Below, piece by piece: positions 25,839-33,966 of a stretch of DNA of 47,463 nt. The DNA is from Flavobacteriaceae bacterium (GTDB lineage: Bacteria > Bacteroidota > Bacteroidia > Flavobacteriales > Flavobacteriaceae), in NCBI GenBank assembly GCA_002691685.1, contig NZIQ01000081.1, positions 1 to 47,463 on the forward strand, read 5' to 3'. Every line of letters starts with the position of its first letter. Position 1 is the stretch's first letter. A program made the translations under genes and the position numbers. The notes beneath the pieces were generated by a model that was not told where the DNA came from, ran no database searches, and saw nothing but the letters and a program-made list of their open reading frames with translations.

Positions 25839-26867
25839 TTACTGAGTTTTATCCTTAGCAAATTCTTTGAAGCGCTGTCTGTTATGGCAAATATCAATAG
25901 CGGTATAAACAGCCTCTTTGAATGAACTCTCATCAGCTGTATTTTTTCCAGCAATATCATAGGCAGTTCCGTGATCTGGCGATGTTCTTACCCCGCTCAA
26001 GCCTGCAGTGAAATTTACGCCCTGTCCAAAGGAAAGTGTTTTAAAGGGAATAAGACCTTGATCGTGATAAGCCGCTAAAACAGCGTCATACTTTAAATGA
26101 TTCCCATTTGTGAAAAAACTGTCTGCAGAAAAAGGTCCAAACACGAGATGTCCCTCTTGGAATAAATTTTTAATCGAAGGTTTTAACACCTCTTCATCTT
26201 CTGAGCCAATAATCCCGTTGTCTCCGCTATGTGGATTAATTCCTAAAACCGCAATTTTGGGTTTGCCAATTCCAAAATCCTGCTGCAGCGACAAACTCAT
26301 TGTCTTAACCTTAGATGCAATTAAATCTTTACCGATTAATTTTGGAACGTCTCCAACACCTACGTGGTCTGTAAGTAAACCTACTCTGAGCTGACCTGAA
26401 ACCATAAACATCAGTGCATTGCCGTCTAATTCTTGAGCTAGATAATCCGTATGACCTGGAAAACTAAAATCCTCAGACTGCACATTGCTTTTGTTAATCG
26501 GGGCAGTGACTAAGGCGTCTATTTTTTTCTCTTTGAGTGCTTTGACTGCTGCTTGCAGTGAGGCTTTAGCTAATGTTCCTGATTCCGTTGTAGAAAGACC
26601 AAATGACAACTCGTGCTCTTGTTTAATACAATTAAAGACATTTATTTTGGACCGCTCTAATCGGTTTAGGTCTCGTATTCCTTGAAAGGGCAATTGAAGT
26701 TCTAACGCTTTTTTATGATCAGCTACAATTTTATTAGATGCGAAAAAAATAGGCGTACAAAATTCTAACATACGCTTATCCATAAAAGACTTTAGTGCCA
26801 CCTCACACCCCACACCATTTAAATCCCCTACAGAAATTCCTAATTTTAAAGGCGAGTCTGTTTTCAT
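25839..26867 (-). CDS. pdxA: 4-hydroxythreonine-4-phosphate dehydrogenase PdxA
   Basis: 342 residues, NAD-dependent oxidation in DXP-dependent vitamin B6 synthesis. Family motifs include ISVGDLNGVGCEV, TAPINKSNV, GHTDYLAQ with a metal-binding His, GINPHSGDNG, AYHDQGLIPFK and the C-terminal PDHGTAYDIAGK. It starts 45 bases from the divergent ribE and is monocistronic or reads towards DUF177. The -7 element TACTTTTG lies 20 bases before its ATG. Confidence 0.95.
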   Translation of the reverse strand: MKTDSPLKLGISVGDLNGVGCEVALKSFMDKRMLEFCTPIFFASNKIVADHKKALELQLPFQGIRDLNRLERSKINVFNCIKQEHELSFGLSTTESGTLAKASLQAAVKALKEKKIDALVTAPINKSNVQSEDFSFPGHTDYLAQELDGNALMFMVSGQLRVGLLTDHVGVGDVPKLIGKDLIASKVKTMSLSLQQDFGIGKPKIAVLGINPHSGDNGIIGSEDEEVLKPSIKNLFQEGHLVFGPFSADSFFTNGNHLKYDAVLAAYHDQGLIPFKTLSFGQGVNFTAGLSGVRTSPDHGTAYDIAGKNTADESSFKEAVYTAIDICHNRQRFKEFAKDKTQ

Positions 26868-26915
26868 AGCAGTATCTTTAACTTATTCAAAAGTACCATT
26901 TTTAAAACTGCTATG
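26865..26915. promoter_or_regulatory. Inverted repeat spanning both pdxA and ribE starts
   Basis: CATAGCAGT (26865-26873) and ACTGCTATG (26907-26915) are exact inverted copies, so both divergent genes begin with the same ACTGCT immediately before ATG. The symmetry could be an operator, or a shared translation-initiation sequence. Confidence 0.45.
26888..26895 (-). promoter_or_regulatory. -7 element of pdxA
   Basis: TACTTTTG on the minus strand, exact TAnnTTTG, ending 20 bases before the pdxA ATG, in the centre of the 45-base divergent spacer. Confidence 0.45.
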
Positions 26916-27509
26916 TTTACAGGAATCATCGAAACCCTAGGAGAAGTTGTTCGACTTGAAAAAAATCAAAGCAATCTAGATTTATGGATAAAATCGAAGA
27001 TTACACCTGAATTGAAGATAGATCAAAGTGTTTCACACAATGGTGTTTGTTTGACTGTTGTCGACATTAAAAATGACATTTATAGAGTCACTGCTATTGA
27101 AGAAACACTACAAAAAACAAATCTTAATCATCTCAAACAAGGAGGTTTTATAAATCTTGAACGCGCCATGCTTATGAATGCGCGACTGGACGGGCATATG
27201 GTACAAGGGCATGTAGATACCACTGCGGTATGCTCGCATGTTTCTAATCAAGATGGTAGCTGGGAATTCCGATTTCAATTTAAAAGTGTACCGGAATTCA
27301 TTACTGTTGAAAAGGGGTCTATCACTGTAGACGGCGTCAGTCTTACTGTCGTAGATTCCATGGAAAAAGAATTTTCTGTGGCTATTATTCCTTATACTTA
27401 CGAGCACACGAGATTTCAACACTATAAACCCTCAGATGTGGTCAATATAGAGTTTGATGTTATTGGAAAATACATCCACAAAATCTTGAAACAGCAGGGA
27501 AAAGTCTAG
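26913..27509 (+). CDS. ribE: Riboflavin synthase (alpha chain)
   Basis: 198 residues, catalysing dismutation of two 6,7-dimethyl-8-ribityllumazines to riboflavin. It starts with the hallmark MFTGIIETLGEV and has two tandem lumazine-binding barrels (about 1-95 and 96-190), each with a VSxTVVD-type strand (GVCLTVVD, GVSLTVVD) and MVQGHVDTTA at the second domain start. Its 3' end overlaps the convergent symporter gene by four bases. Confidence 0.96.
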   Translation: MFTGIIETLGEVVRLEKNQSNLDLWIKSKITPELKIDQSVSHNGVCLTVVDIKNDIYRVTAIEETLQKTNLNHLKQGGFINLERAMLMNARLDGHMVQGHVDTTAVCSHVSNQDGSWEFRFQFKSVPEFITVEKGSITVDGVSLTVVDSMEKEFSVAIIPYTYEHTRFQHYKPSDVVNIEFDVIGKYIHKILKQQGKV

Positions 27510-29281
27510 AATAAACCTTGCATCTTCTTCCAGGCACGAGAAAGTACATATCCGCTTAACAAAGCGACAACAAAAAGAATAAATCCCTGTATATTCTTTC
27601 CGTAGATAAAGTTTCCGACAGAAAAGAGCAGAGCGTATACCATAACACATCCTGACAGCATAGCCATAATGCCTTTAGGCACGTTCCAAGGCTCGGATGA
27701 TGGGGCGCTGAATCGTTTCCATCCAGGTCCACCAGGATTTATTTTTGTTACAAATTCTTGTAATACTTCCTGGTTTTCAGCAGGCGTTAAAAAGGTGGCT
27801 GCCAACCAGGCGATTGTCGTAACAATCACAACAAAAGGAAATTGAAACCAAGAATCAAAAAAACCGTCCACTCCAAATAAAGCAGGCCCCAAAGATGTGA
27901 AACTAATTAGAATAGATACTACTCCAGAAACCACCATAGCCGTAATTTCACTCCATGTGTTTATACGCCACCAAAACCATCTCAAAATAAAAATCAATCC
28001 ACTCCCCGCTCCAAACATCAAAATAATATCGAACAACTGCTTTGCATTTTGCATTTGTAAAGCGAAGAAACTGCTTAAAACCATAAGTAAAACAGTAGAA
28101 ATACGACCTACAAAAACAAGCTGCTTTTCACTAGCATTTGGATTGATTTGTTGCTTGTAAAAGTCATTTACGATGTAAGAAGATCCCCAATTAAGATGAG
28201 ATGATAGCGTTGACATGTAGGCTGCTCCTAATGAAGCTAAAACTATACCCAAAAGCCCAGTTGGAAGCTTAGTAAGCATTGCTGAATACGCCAAATCGTT
28301 ACCAAGTTTAGAAGCGTCTACTTGTGGAAATGCTTGTTGAATAGAGGCGACATCTGGATAAACCACTAAAGAAGCTAAAGCTACTAAAATCCATGGCCAT
28401 GGTCTTAATGCGTAATGCATGATATTAAAGAAAAACGTGGCCTTTATCGCATGGGTTTCATCTTTAGCAGCCAACATTCGTTGTGCAACATAACCTCCTC
28501 CTCCAGGTTCGGCGCCGGGGTACCAGGCACTCCACCACTGCACAGCCAAAGGAATGATCAAAATAGCGATAAACGCATCTTTATCGTCAAAGCTCGGAAT
28601 CAAGTCTAGCTTTCCTTTAACCTCTGAGTGGGAAAGCAATTGTTCTAAACCACCAACTTCTGGCAGATTAATCAGGTAAATCGCCGCACCAAAAGCCCCG
28701 ATTATCGCAACGATAAACAGTAAAAAGTCTGTGTAAATAACACCTTTAAACCCACCAAATGTGCTAAAAAGCACAGTGATAGTACCAGCAATAGCAACTA
28801 TTGTCATTGGAGAAACTCCCAACATTACTTGACCTATTTTAATCGCAGCAAGTGTCACTCCAGCCATCGCCAAAACATTAAAGGCCAAACCTAAATATAC
28901 CGCCCTAAACCATCTTAAAAAACGCGCACTTTTTCCGCTGTATCTCAACTCGTAAAACTCAATATCCGTAGTGACATTGGACTTACGCCAAAGTCGGGCA
29001 TAGACAAATACGGTGAGTAGTCCTGTAAGTAAAAAGGCCCACCAAACCCAATTTCCCGACACTCCGTTTGTGCGAACAATATCTGTCACCAAGTTAGGTG
29101 TATCTGTTGAAAAGGTCGTCGCTACCATTGAAAATCCCAAAAGCCACCACGGCATATTTCGTCCAGATAAAAAGAATTCAGATGTGTTTTTACCTGATGT
29201 CTTAGAAGCAATTAATCCAATAACTAAAACCAAAGTAAAAAACCCGAATATAATAGCGTAGTCTAAAGAAGAAATTTCCAT
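27506..29281 (-). CDS. Sodium:solute symporter family protein
   Basis: 591 residues, about 14 membrane helices, SSS family (LeuT fold). The N terminus has SLDYAIIFGFFTLVLVIGLI and the FFLSGRNMPWWLLGFSMVAT motif of the sodium-site helix. The substrate (sugar, amino acid or other) is not readable. It lies 75 bases downstream of the SH3-domain gene on the same strand, with no terminator or exact -7 element seen between, so it may be read from the amidase-regulator-SH3 cluster. Confidence 0.9.
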   Translation of the reverse strand: MEISSLDYAIIFGFFTLVLVIGLIASKTSGKNTSEFFLSGRNMPWWLLGFSMVATTFSTDTPNLVTDIVRTNGVSGNWVWWAFLLTGLLTVFVYARLWRKSNVTTDIEFYELRYSGKSARFLRWFRAVYLGLAFNVLAMAGVTLAAIKIGQVMLGVSPMTIVAIAGTITVLFSTFGGFKGVIYTDFLLFIVAIIGAFGAAIYLINLPEVGGLEQLLSHSEVKGKLDLIPSFDDKDAFIAILIIPLAVQWWSAWYPGAEPGGGGYVAQRMLAAKDETHAIKATFFFNIMHYALRPWPWILVALASLVVYPDVASIQQAFPQVDASKLGNDLAYSAMLTKLPTGLLGIVLASLGAAYMSTLSSHLNWGSSYIVNDFYKQQINPNASEKQLVFVGRISTVLLMVLSSFFALQMQNAKQLFDIILMFGAGSGLIFILRWFWWRINTWSEITAMVVSGVVSILISFTSLGPALFGVDGFFDSWFQFPFVVIVTTIAWLAATFLTPAENQEVLQEFVTKINPGGPGWKRFSAPSSEPWNVPKGIMAMLSGCVMVYALLFSVGNFIYGKNIQGFILFVVALLSGYVLSRAWKKMQGLF

Positions 29282-29356
29282 ATTTATTGAGTCAGTTATG
29301 AGCTCTAAAATAAGAAAGAAAGTGATTTCTATTTGGAAAACTGAAATAAATTGGTC

Positions 29357-30496
29357 TTAGAAACAAACAGTGCATCTAGAAGTAGAACATGCAAATTCTA
29401 TTTCTACTTGCCCGTTTCTATATTTAATGAAGCCATTTTCAGCTTTAGCCAAAGCTTCTTTAACCTCATAATATTCATTGTCGAGTAAAACATTATCACT
29501 CAAAATGTCGTTTAACTCCTCTACTACTTTCTCTTGAGAAGATCCATAAGCTCGCATGCTCAACTGACGAATTACGGTATTTCTCAGGGTTTTGAGCATC
29601 TTGTAGCTCAAGTCTTGTTCAGATTCAGTGTGCTCGTTTAGATAAACTTTGATTTTCTTCAAATTGTTGTAGATAAGTCTATTCCCTAGTTTACTGTAAC
29701 CTGCGTAATCACACATTGGTGTAGTCCAAACAGGATGATAAGTACCCTTCAAGTCTCCTCCTGGAGCCAATTTTTGTAGAATAGAAAAAAAGATGCGCTC
29801 GCGATTATCATTGGATTGTTTTACAAAATCAGAAATACGCAGTCGAATAGAAAAGTCTGTACATTCAGCAACACAAGAGCTGTATATACCAAGAATGTTT
29901 TTTTCAAAGCCTCTGAGATCTGACAACAATTTGTCGATTGTTAAGAATAATCTTGAATCACTATTGAATTCTTCGTCTATTTGTTTCTTTAAACTGTTAG
30001 CTTTAACGTATAATTCTATTACATCCTCGTCTTTTTGACGAATTAATTGTTGGTACTCATCATAGTCCAATAGTGTCTCCAAACTTAAATGCTGAGCTAA
30101 GAGCTCAAAATGATTCTTGGTTATAACTGAAATTTGTAGTGCTCCTTCTTTATTTGTTGCTCCAAATGAAATGGACTTTACGAATTGGTCAAAAACAAAT
30201 CCATTAGTTAATCCATTATTTTCATCGTTAAATTGAATTTCGATCCACTGGCCACTTAGGGTTTCTCCTTCATCGACAATACTCAACTCAACTCCAGTTT
30301 CCGCTAAAATTTTCACCTCTGTCAAGTACGGAATCTTAGAAATCTTCGGCGCCCCCAACTCAGGCATGACTCTAACATTTAAACCGCTTTTAGCGACAGC
30401 GTACTGATGTGTATCAAACTCTTGACACCAAACGAATAAGGTTGTCAAAAAAACCAGTAAAATCGTATTGCGTATTTTCATAAAACAGCGGCTCAT
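29357..30496 (-). CDS. Secreted SH3-domain protein, unknown function
   Basis: 379 residues. The signal peptide is KIRNTILLVFLTTLFVW. Residues about 28-110 look like a bacterial SH3b domain (KSGLNVRVMPELGAPKISKI ... GQWIEIQF), a fold that often binds cell-wall peptides. The remaining 260 residues are mostly helical with charged stretches and are not recognised. The extreme C terminus is cysteine-rich (ACSTSRCTVCF). The ATG at 30496 overlaps the regulator stop as ATGA, favouring this start; a second ATG five codons in (30481) also gives a good signal peptide. Coupling to the Crp-type gene suggests a regulator-target pair, by inference. Confidence 0.7.
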   Translation of the reverse strand: MSRCFMKIRNTILLVFLTTLFVWCQEFDTHQYAVAKSGLNVRVMPELGAPKISKIPYLTEVKILAETGVELSIVDEGETLSGQWIEIQFNDENNGLTNGFVFDQFVKSISFGATNKEGALQISVITKNHFELLAQHLSLETLLDYDEYQQLIRQKDEDVIELYVKANSLKKQIDEEFNSDSRLFLTIDKLLSDLRGFEKNILGIYSSCVAECTDFSIRLRISDFVKQSNDNRERIFFSILQKLAPGGDLKGTYHPVWTTPMCDYAGYSKLGNRLIYNNLKKIKVYLNEHTESEQDLSYKMLKTLRNTVIRQLSMRAYGSSQEKVVEELNDILSDNVLLDNEYYEVKEALAKAENGFIKYRNGQVEIEFACSTSRCTVCF

Positions 30497-31089
30497 CCAT
30501 TAAGTAGATACGTCTTTTTCAGCTTGCTGTAATATTCTGGGCTAACTCCTATAAATGAAGCTATATTGGCGTCAGAAATTCTATTGATGTAGTTTGGATA
30601 GGTTTTCATGAAGTTTAAAAAGCGTTCATTTGCGGTGTTTTTGGTTGAATCTAAAATCCGCTGAAAAGTCCAAACCAAGGCCCTTTCTAATTCACTGATA
30701 TATACGGCCATGATTTGAGGAAATTCTTCAAACATTTCGTATTGCGATTTACGAGTAATTCCAATTACAATAGTCTCTTCCATCGCCTGAACCAAATACT
30801 CTGCTCCTGTGAGATTGATATAACTAACAACATCGCCAAGCCACCATCCCTCAAAAGCAAATTTCAAATTGTACTCCTGTTCTTTTTCGTCAATATAATA
30901 CATTCGAAGCCCTCCATGTAACACAAAATAATTACTGGAGTTTTGTCCAACCACAACCAAGTGGTCCTTTTTCTTGTACTTCTCTACGGTAAAATAAGAA
31001 ATGAACTTTTTGAGCTCATCTTGAGTCAATGATAAATTATTGTCTTTTAAAAATTCGTCAAGAACACTATAATATGTATTTAATGGCAC
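30493..31089 (-). CDS. Crp/Fnr family transcriptional regulator
   Basis: 198 residues: an N-terminal cyclic-nucleotide-binding-like jelly roll (about 10-125) and a short C-terminal helix-turn-helix (SDANIASFIGVSPEYYSKLKK), the usual Bacteroidota layout. The canonical phosphate cassette GE(L)...RxA is not present (GWWLGDVVSYINLTGAEYLV instead), so the ligand is unlikely to be cAMP in the CRP manner. It sits 30 bases downstream of the amidase gene and overlaps the SH3-domain gene by four bases. Confidence 0.85.
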   Translation of the reverse strand: MPLNTYYSVLDEFLKDNNLSLTQDELKKFISYFTVEKYKKKDHLVVVGQNSSNYFVLHGGLRMYYIDEKEQEYNLKFAFEGWWLGDVVSYINLTGAEYLVQAMEETIVIGITRKSQYEMFEEFPQIMAVYISELERALVWTFQRILDSTKNTANERFLNFMKTYPNYINRISDANIASFIGVSPEYYSKLKKTYLLNG

Positions 31090-31119
31090 TGTAAAAAAAT
31101 TTGACTGGTAAGATAGTAA

Positions 31120-32697
31120 TTAAAACTCCAAATTTCCAATGAACACCGGGGGTTTGCGTTTTAATGAAGATTGTTCGTAATCATAAGCTATTTCGATCAG
31201 ATTGGCCTCTGTCCAAGCTTCTGAAAAAAAGCTTATTCCGACAGGTAAGCCGTGAATAGCTCCCATAGGTACAGTTATAGAAGGGTATCCTGACCAAGCC
31301 GCATAAGACGAAGATGAAATTCCATATCCGCCTGAATCTCCACTTACTCTGTCGATAACCCATGCCGGACTTCTCGTAGGAGAAACAATGGCATCTAAAT
31401 TATACGCCTTCAACACCTTGTCTAGTCCATCCGATTTACTGTAATAATTTAAGCTGTCTAAAGCTTTTTTATAGGTTTCTGCATTTTTACCTCCGGATTC
31501 TTGAGCCATCTCTAAATATTGTTGCCCGTAAAATTTGGTTTCAATAGTGTCTTTCTCGTTGAATGCGATCAGTGCTTCTAATGATTCTACTCCATTTGGA
31601 TTTGATTTAAAATAGGCTTCTAAACCGTCTTTATATTCATGAATCATCACTTGAAATGAAAAAGACGAAGTTTTCGATGAGGTAATCTCATCGATATCAA
31701 TGAGTTCCGCTCCTAAGGATTTCATGGTTTGAAGAGCAGACTGAAAAAGGCTATCCATTTGAAAATATCTGCCTTCTCGTGCATAATAAACCCCTATACG
31801 TTTTCCTTTTAAGCCACCTTTTTTCAAGTGTTCTGTTAAATCTTGTTCCGCTAAGTCGTTTAAAGTTTTTGAATCGCGGTTGTCTCTGCCTTTCATCGCT
31901 TCTAGCATATAGACAGCATCCGCTAGAGTTCTGGTCATTGGTCCCGCTGTATCTTGTGTTTCACTTATGGGAATGATTCCTTGTCGACTCACAAGACCAA
32001 CAGTAGGTTTTATTCCCACTATGCCATTAACTGAGCAGGGGCAAACTATAGAGCCGTTGGTCTCCGTTCCCACTGCCAAGACCGCCAAGTTTGCAGCTAT
32101 GGCCACTCCAGATCCCGAGCTTGAGCCACATGGTGTGCGATTGAGCACATATGGGTTTTTAGTTTGTCCTCCTACGCCACTCCATCCACTTGAAGAATTA
32201 AGACCTCTAAAATTTGCCCATTCACTCAAATTAGTTTTACCCATAATCAGTGCTCCAGCCTCTTCCAATTTTGTAATTAAAAAACTACTTTGTTCTGGAT
32301 AAGAGTCTTTCATAGCACGAGATCCCGCAGTAGTAGGCATTCCTGAAACATCTATATTGTCTTTGATAAGAACCGGTATTCCATGAAGAGGGCCTCTCCA
32401 TTTTCCAGCAGCTAGTTCGGCATCTAATTCTTCAGCTCGCCCCCATATATTTGGATGCAAGGCAATTATCGAGTTTAGTTCTGGGCCTTGCTTGTCAATA
32501 GTGTTCGTTCTATCCACATAAAATTGTAGTACTTCTTTAACGCTTATTTCTTCAGCGAGATAGGCTTTAGATAATCCTTTGACATCAATCTCCATAAGTT
32601 TAGAACTTGCACGTTGGTCTACATTGCCTTCATTTGTTTTACACGAGAAAAAGGCATTCAAACTTAAGAGCGCAAAAAAAAATTTCAATTTTCTCAC
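31120..32697 (-). CDS. Amidase signature family lipoprotein
   Basis: 525 residues from a GTG at 32697, which gives a lipoprotein-like signal (MRKLKFFFALLSLNAFFSC, Cys19). An ATG at 32760 would run 21 residues further, through the divergent gene's start, and is less likely. The Ser-cisSer-Lys triad is visible: Lys112 (PVLIKDNID), Ser193/194 in the GSSSGSG loop, and nucleophile Ser216 (ETNGSIVCP). The enzyme hydrolyses amide bonds; the substrate is unknown. The position -3 residue of the lipobox is Phe, which is unusual. Confidence 0.87.
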   Translation of the reverse strand: MRKLKFFFALLSLNAFFSCKTNEGNVDQRASSKLMEIDVKGLSKAYLAEEISVKEVLQFYVDRTNTIDKQGPELNSIIALHPNIWGRAEELDAELAAGKWRGPLHGIPVLIKDNIDVSGMPTTAGSRAMKDSYPEQSSFLITKLEEAGALIMGKTNLSEWANFRGLNSSSGWSGVGGQTKNPYVLNRTPCGSSSGSGVAIAANLAVLAVGTETNGSIVCPCSVNGIVGIKPTVGLVSRQGIIPISETQDTAGPMTRTLADAVYMLEAMKGRDNRDSKTLNDLAEQDLTEHLKKGGLKGKRIGVYYAREGRYFQMDSLFQSALQTMKSLGAELIDIDEITSSKTSSFSFQVMIHEYKDGLEAYFKSNPNGVESLEALIAFNEKDTIETKFYGQQYLEMAQESGGKNAETYKKALDSLNYYSKSDGLDKVLKAYNLDAIVSPTRSPAWVIDRVSGDSGGYGISSSSYAAWSGYPSITVPMGAIHGLPVGISFFSEAWTEANLIEIAYDYEQSSLKRKPPVFIGNLEF

Positions 32698-32737
32698 AAT
32701 GGTTAATTTTAAAGTTGTATTAAAGTTAAGTTTTAAA

Positions 32738-33412
32738 ATGAAATCTATTCTTCTGCTCATTGTATTACTCTTTATGTCTTGTCAAAAAAGCGCTGATTCC
32801 GTTCTTGAGGATACTATAATTTCCACAGGTGTTTTAAGCGAAAAAGACAGCTTGCATTTTGAGAAAAAAACAAAGTTGTTTCGCTCTGACGGAACCCTTG
32901 AAAGAGCGCAAATAGAAAAACACGGTTTTCACTCCAAACCCTTTTGGTATCAAATTAAGCGCTTAAACACCCCTTTACAAGAAACCTTTGGAATAAAAGA
33001 AAAAAGCGTTTTTACTTCTCCTCAAAACAACTACAGTGAAGAGCAAATAAAAGCCTTCAAAACGGCCGTGTACACTTCGCGGTTTGTGCTGTACCAGCCT
33101 CACGTTTTCAAAGACGAAAAAGCAAATATCTCTCGTCTTAAAGACAGTCTTTTTTTCAATCAAAAATGTTACCAATTGCAAATTGTATTTGACGATAATT
33201 CCAATGACGTTTGGAAACTCTTTATCAACAAAAAAAGTGGCTTAGTTCAAGGCTACGATTTAATACACAACGGAAGAAAAAGTCTTATTCACAATGAGAA
33301 AATGACCCAAAGCAAAGGCCTTTGGGTGCCTTCTGTAAGAACGAGTTATATGTTCGATCAGGACAAAGCTTTCGTCAGAGCTAAATATTGGTACGACTAT
33401 ACTGACAAATAA
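32738..33412 (+). CDS. Lipoprotein of unknown function (DUF6503-like)
   Basis: 224 residues from the ATG at 32738, beginning with a clear lipoprotein signal (MKSILLLIVLLFMSC, Cys15). Longer in-frame starts would overlap the amidase coding region and destroy the signal. The mature part is rich in aromatic and charged residues with a repeated strand pattern (FWYQIKRLN, DVWKLFINKKSGLVQGYDLI, LWVPSVRTSYMF), resembling the Bacteroidota outer-membrane-lipoprotein family DUF6503, though I am not certain. It is divergent from the amidase with a 40-base gap. Confidence 0.75.
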   Translation: MKSILLLIVLLFMSCQKSADSVLEDTIISTGVLSEKDSLHFEKKTKLFRSDGTLERAQIEKHGFHSKPFWYQIKRLNTPLQETFGIKEKSVFTSPQNNYSEEQIKAFKTAVYTSRFVLYQPHVFKDEKANISRLKDSLFFNQKCYQLQIVFDDNSNDVWKLFINKKSGLVQGYDLIHNGRKSLIHNEKMTQSKGLWVPSVRTSYMFDQDKAFVRAKYWYDYTDK

Positions 33413-33449
33413 TATTTGTGCTTTTTACTACTACTGAATTACTAGATCC

Positions 33450-33630
33450 ATGAAAAAATCAGACTCTTTTTGCTATTCGTTTCGTTTGTGTTTTCAGCAA
33501 ACGCACAAGAGAAAAAAGATAAAGGCTTGTCGATAAAAGCAGAGCTTTTTATTGAAATAAAATCAAACAAGATTATCCTTGGGCACAGAATGCTCCAAAT
33601 AACACTTTACCTAAAGTGTCTAAAAACTAA
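33450..33630 (+). pseudogene. Frameshifted small secreted protein gene
   Basis: ATG at 33450 is followed by six A. Reading on in frame stops after 28 codons, but a one-base shift at the A run gives a convincing signal peptide, IRLFLLFVSFVFSANAQ, then EKKDKGLSIKAELFIEIK. A second shift near 33560 enters a frame coding QDYPWAQNAPNNTLPKVSKN and a TAA at 33628. So one product of about 58 residues is spread over three frames. The gene is either decayed or carries two errors at A-rich runs. I do not recognise the family. Confidence 0.6.
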
Positions 33631-33637
33631 AAAAGCT

Positions 33638-33934
33638 TTATAGATGCGAATTGACTAGACTGATAAGTTGATTCACGTCTACTACTCCAGACTGTCTCCA
33701 CACTTGTTGACTGCTTTTGTACAACATCAATGTTGGAACTCCCCTGATTTGAAGTTTTGCGGATAAGCCCTGGTTGTTGTCGACATTAATTTTTAGTACT
33801 TTTAATTTATCGTTAAAGTGCTTTTTGACCTCCGTTAATATTGGCGACATTGTTTTACAAGGGCCACACCAATCCGCATAAAAATCGACTAACACAAGGT
33901 CAGATTGTTTGATTAATTCTGTAAAGTTTGCCAT
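33638..33934 (-). CDS. Thioredoxin family protein
   Basis: 98 residues with the active site WCGPC (Cys23, Cys26) in DFYADWCGPCKTMSPIL and the cis-proline segment RGVPTLMLY. It is a cytosolic disulfide reductase of normal thioredoxin size, with no signal peptide. The ATG at 33934 is supported by a TAnnTTTG element directly upstream; a start seven codons earlier would lie within that promoter. It is divergent from the sulfatase with a 32-base spacer. Whether it is the main TrxA cannot be told. Confidence 0.92.
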   Translation of the reverse strand: MANFTELIKQSDLVLVDFYADWCGPCKTMSPILTEVKKHFNDKLKVLKINVDNNQGLSAKLQIRGVPTLMLYKSSQQVWRQSGVVDVNQLISLVNSHL

Positions 33935-33952
33935 CTTATAGCTTTTATCTCT

Positions 33953-33960
33953 CAAAGTTA
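33953..33960 (-). promoter_or_regulatory. -7 element of the thioredoxin gene
   Basis: TAACTTTG on the minus strand, exact TAnnTTTG, ending 18 bases before the ATG at 33934. It fixes the start by excluding the longer frame. Confidence 0.5.
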
Positions 33961-33966
33961 TTCGAA

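Noticed and set aside
33450-33470. Programmed -1 frameshift at ATG-A6
   Set aside because: The run lies two codons after the start, has no stimulatory structure, and a second break occurs downstream, so decay or error is simpler.
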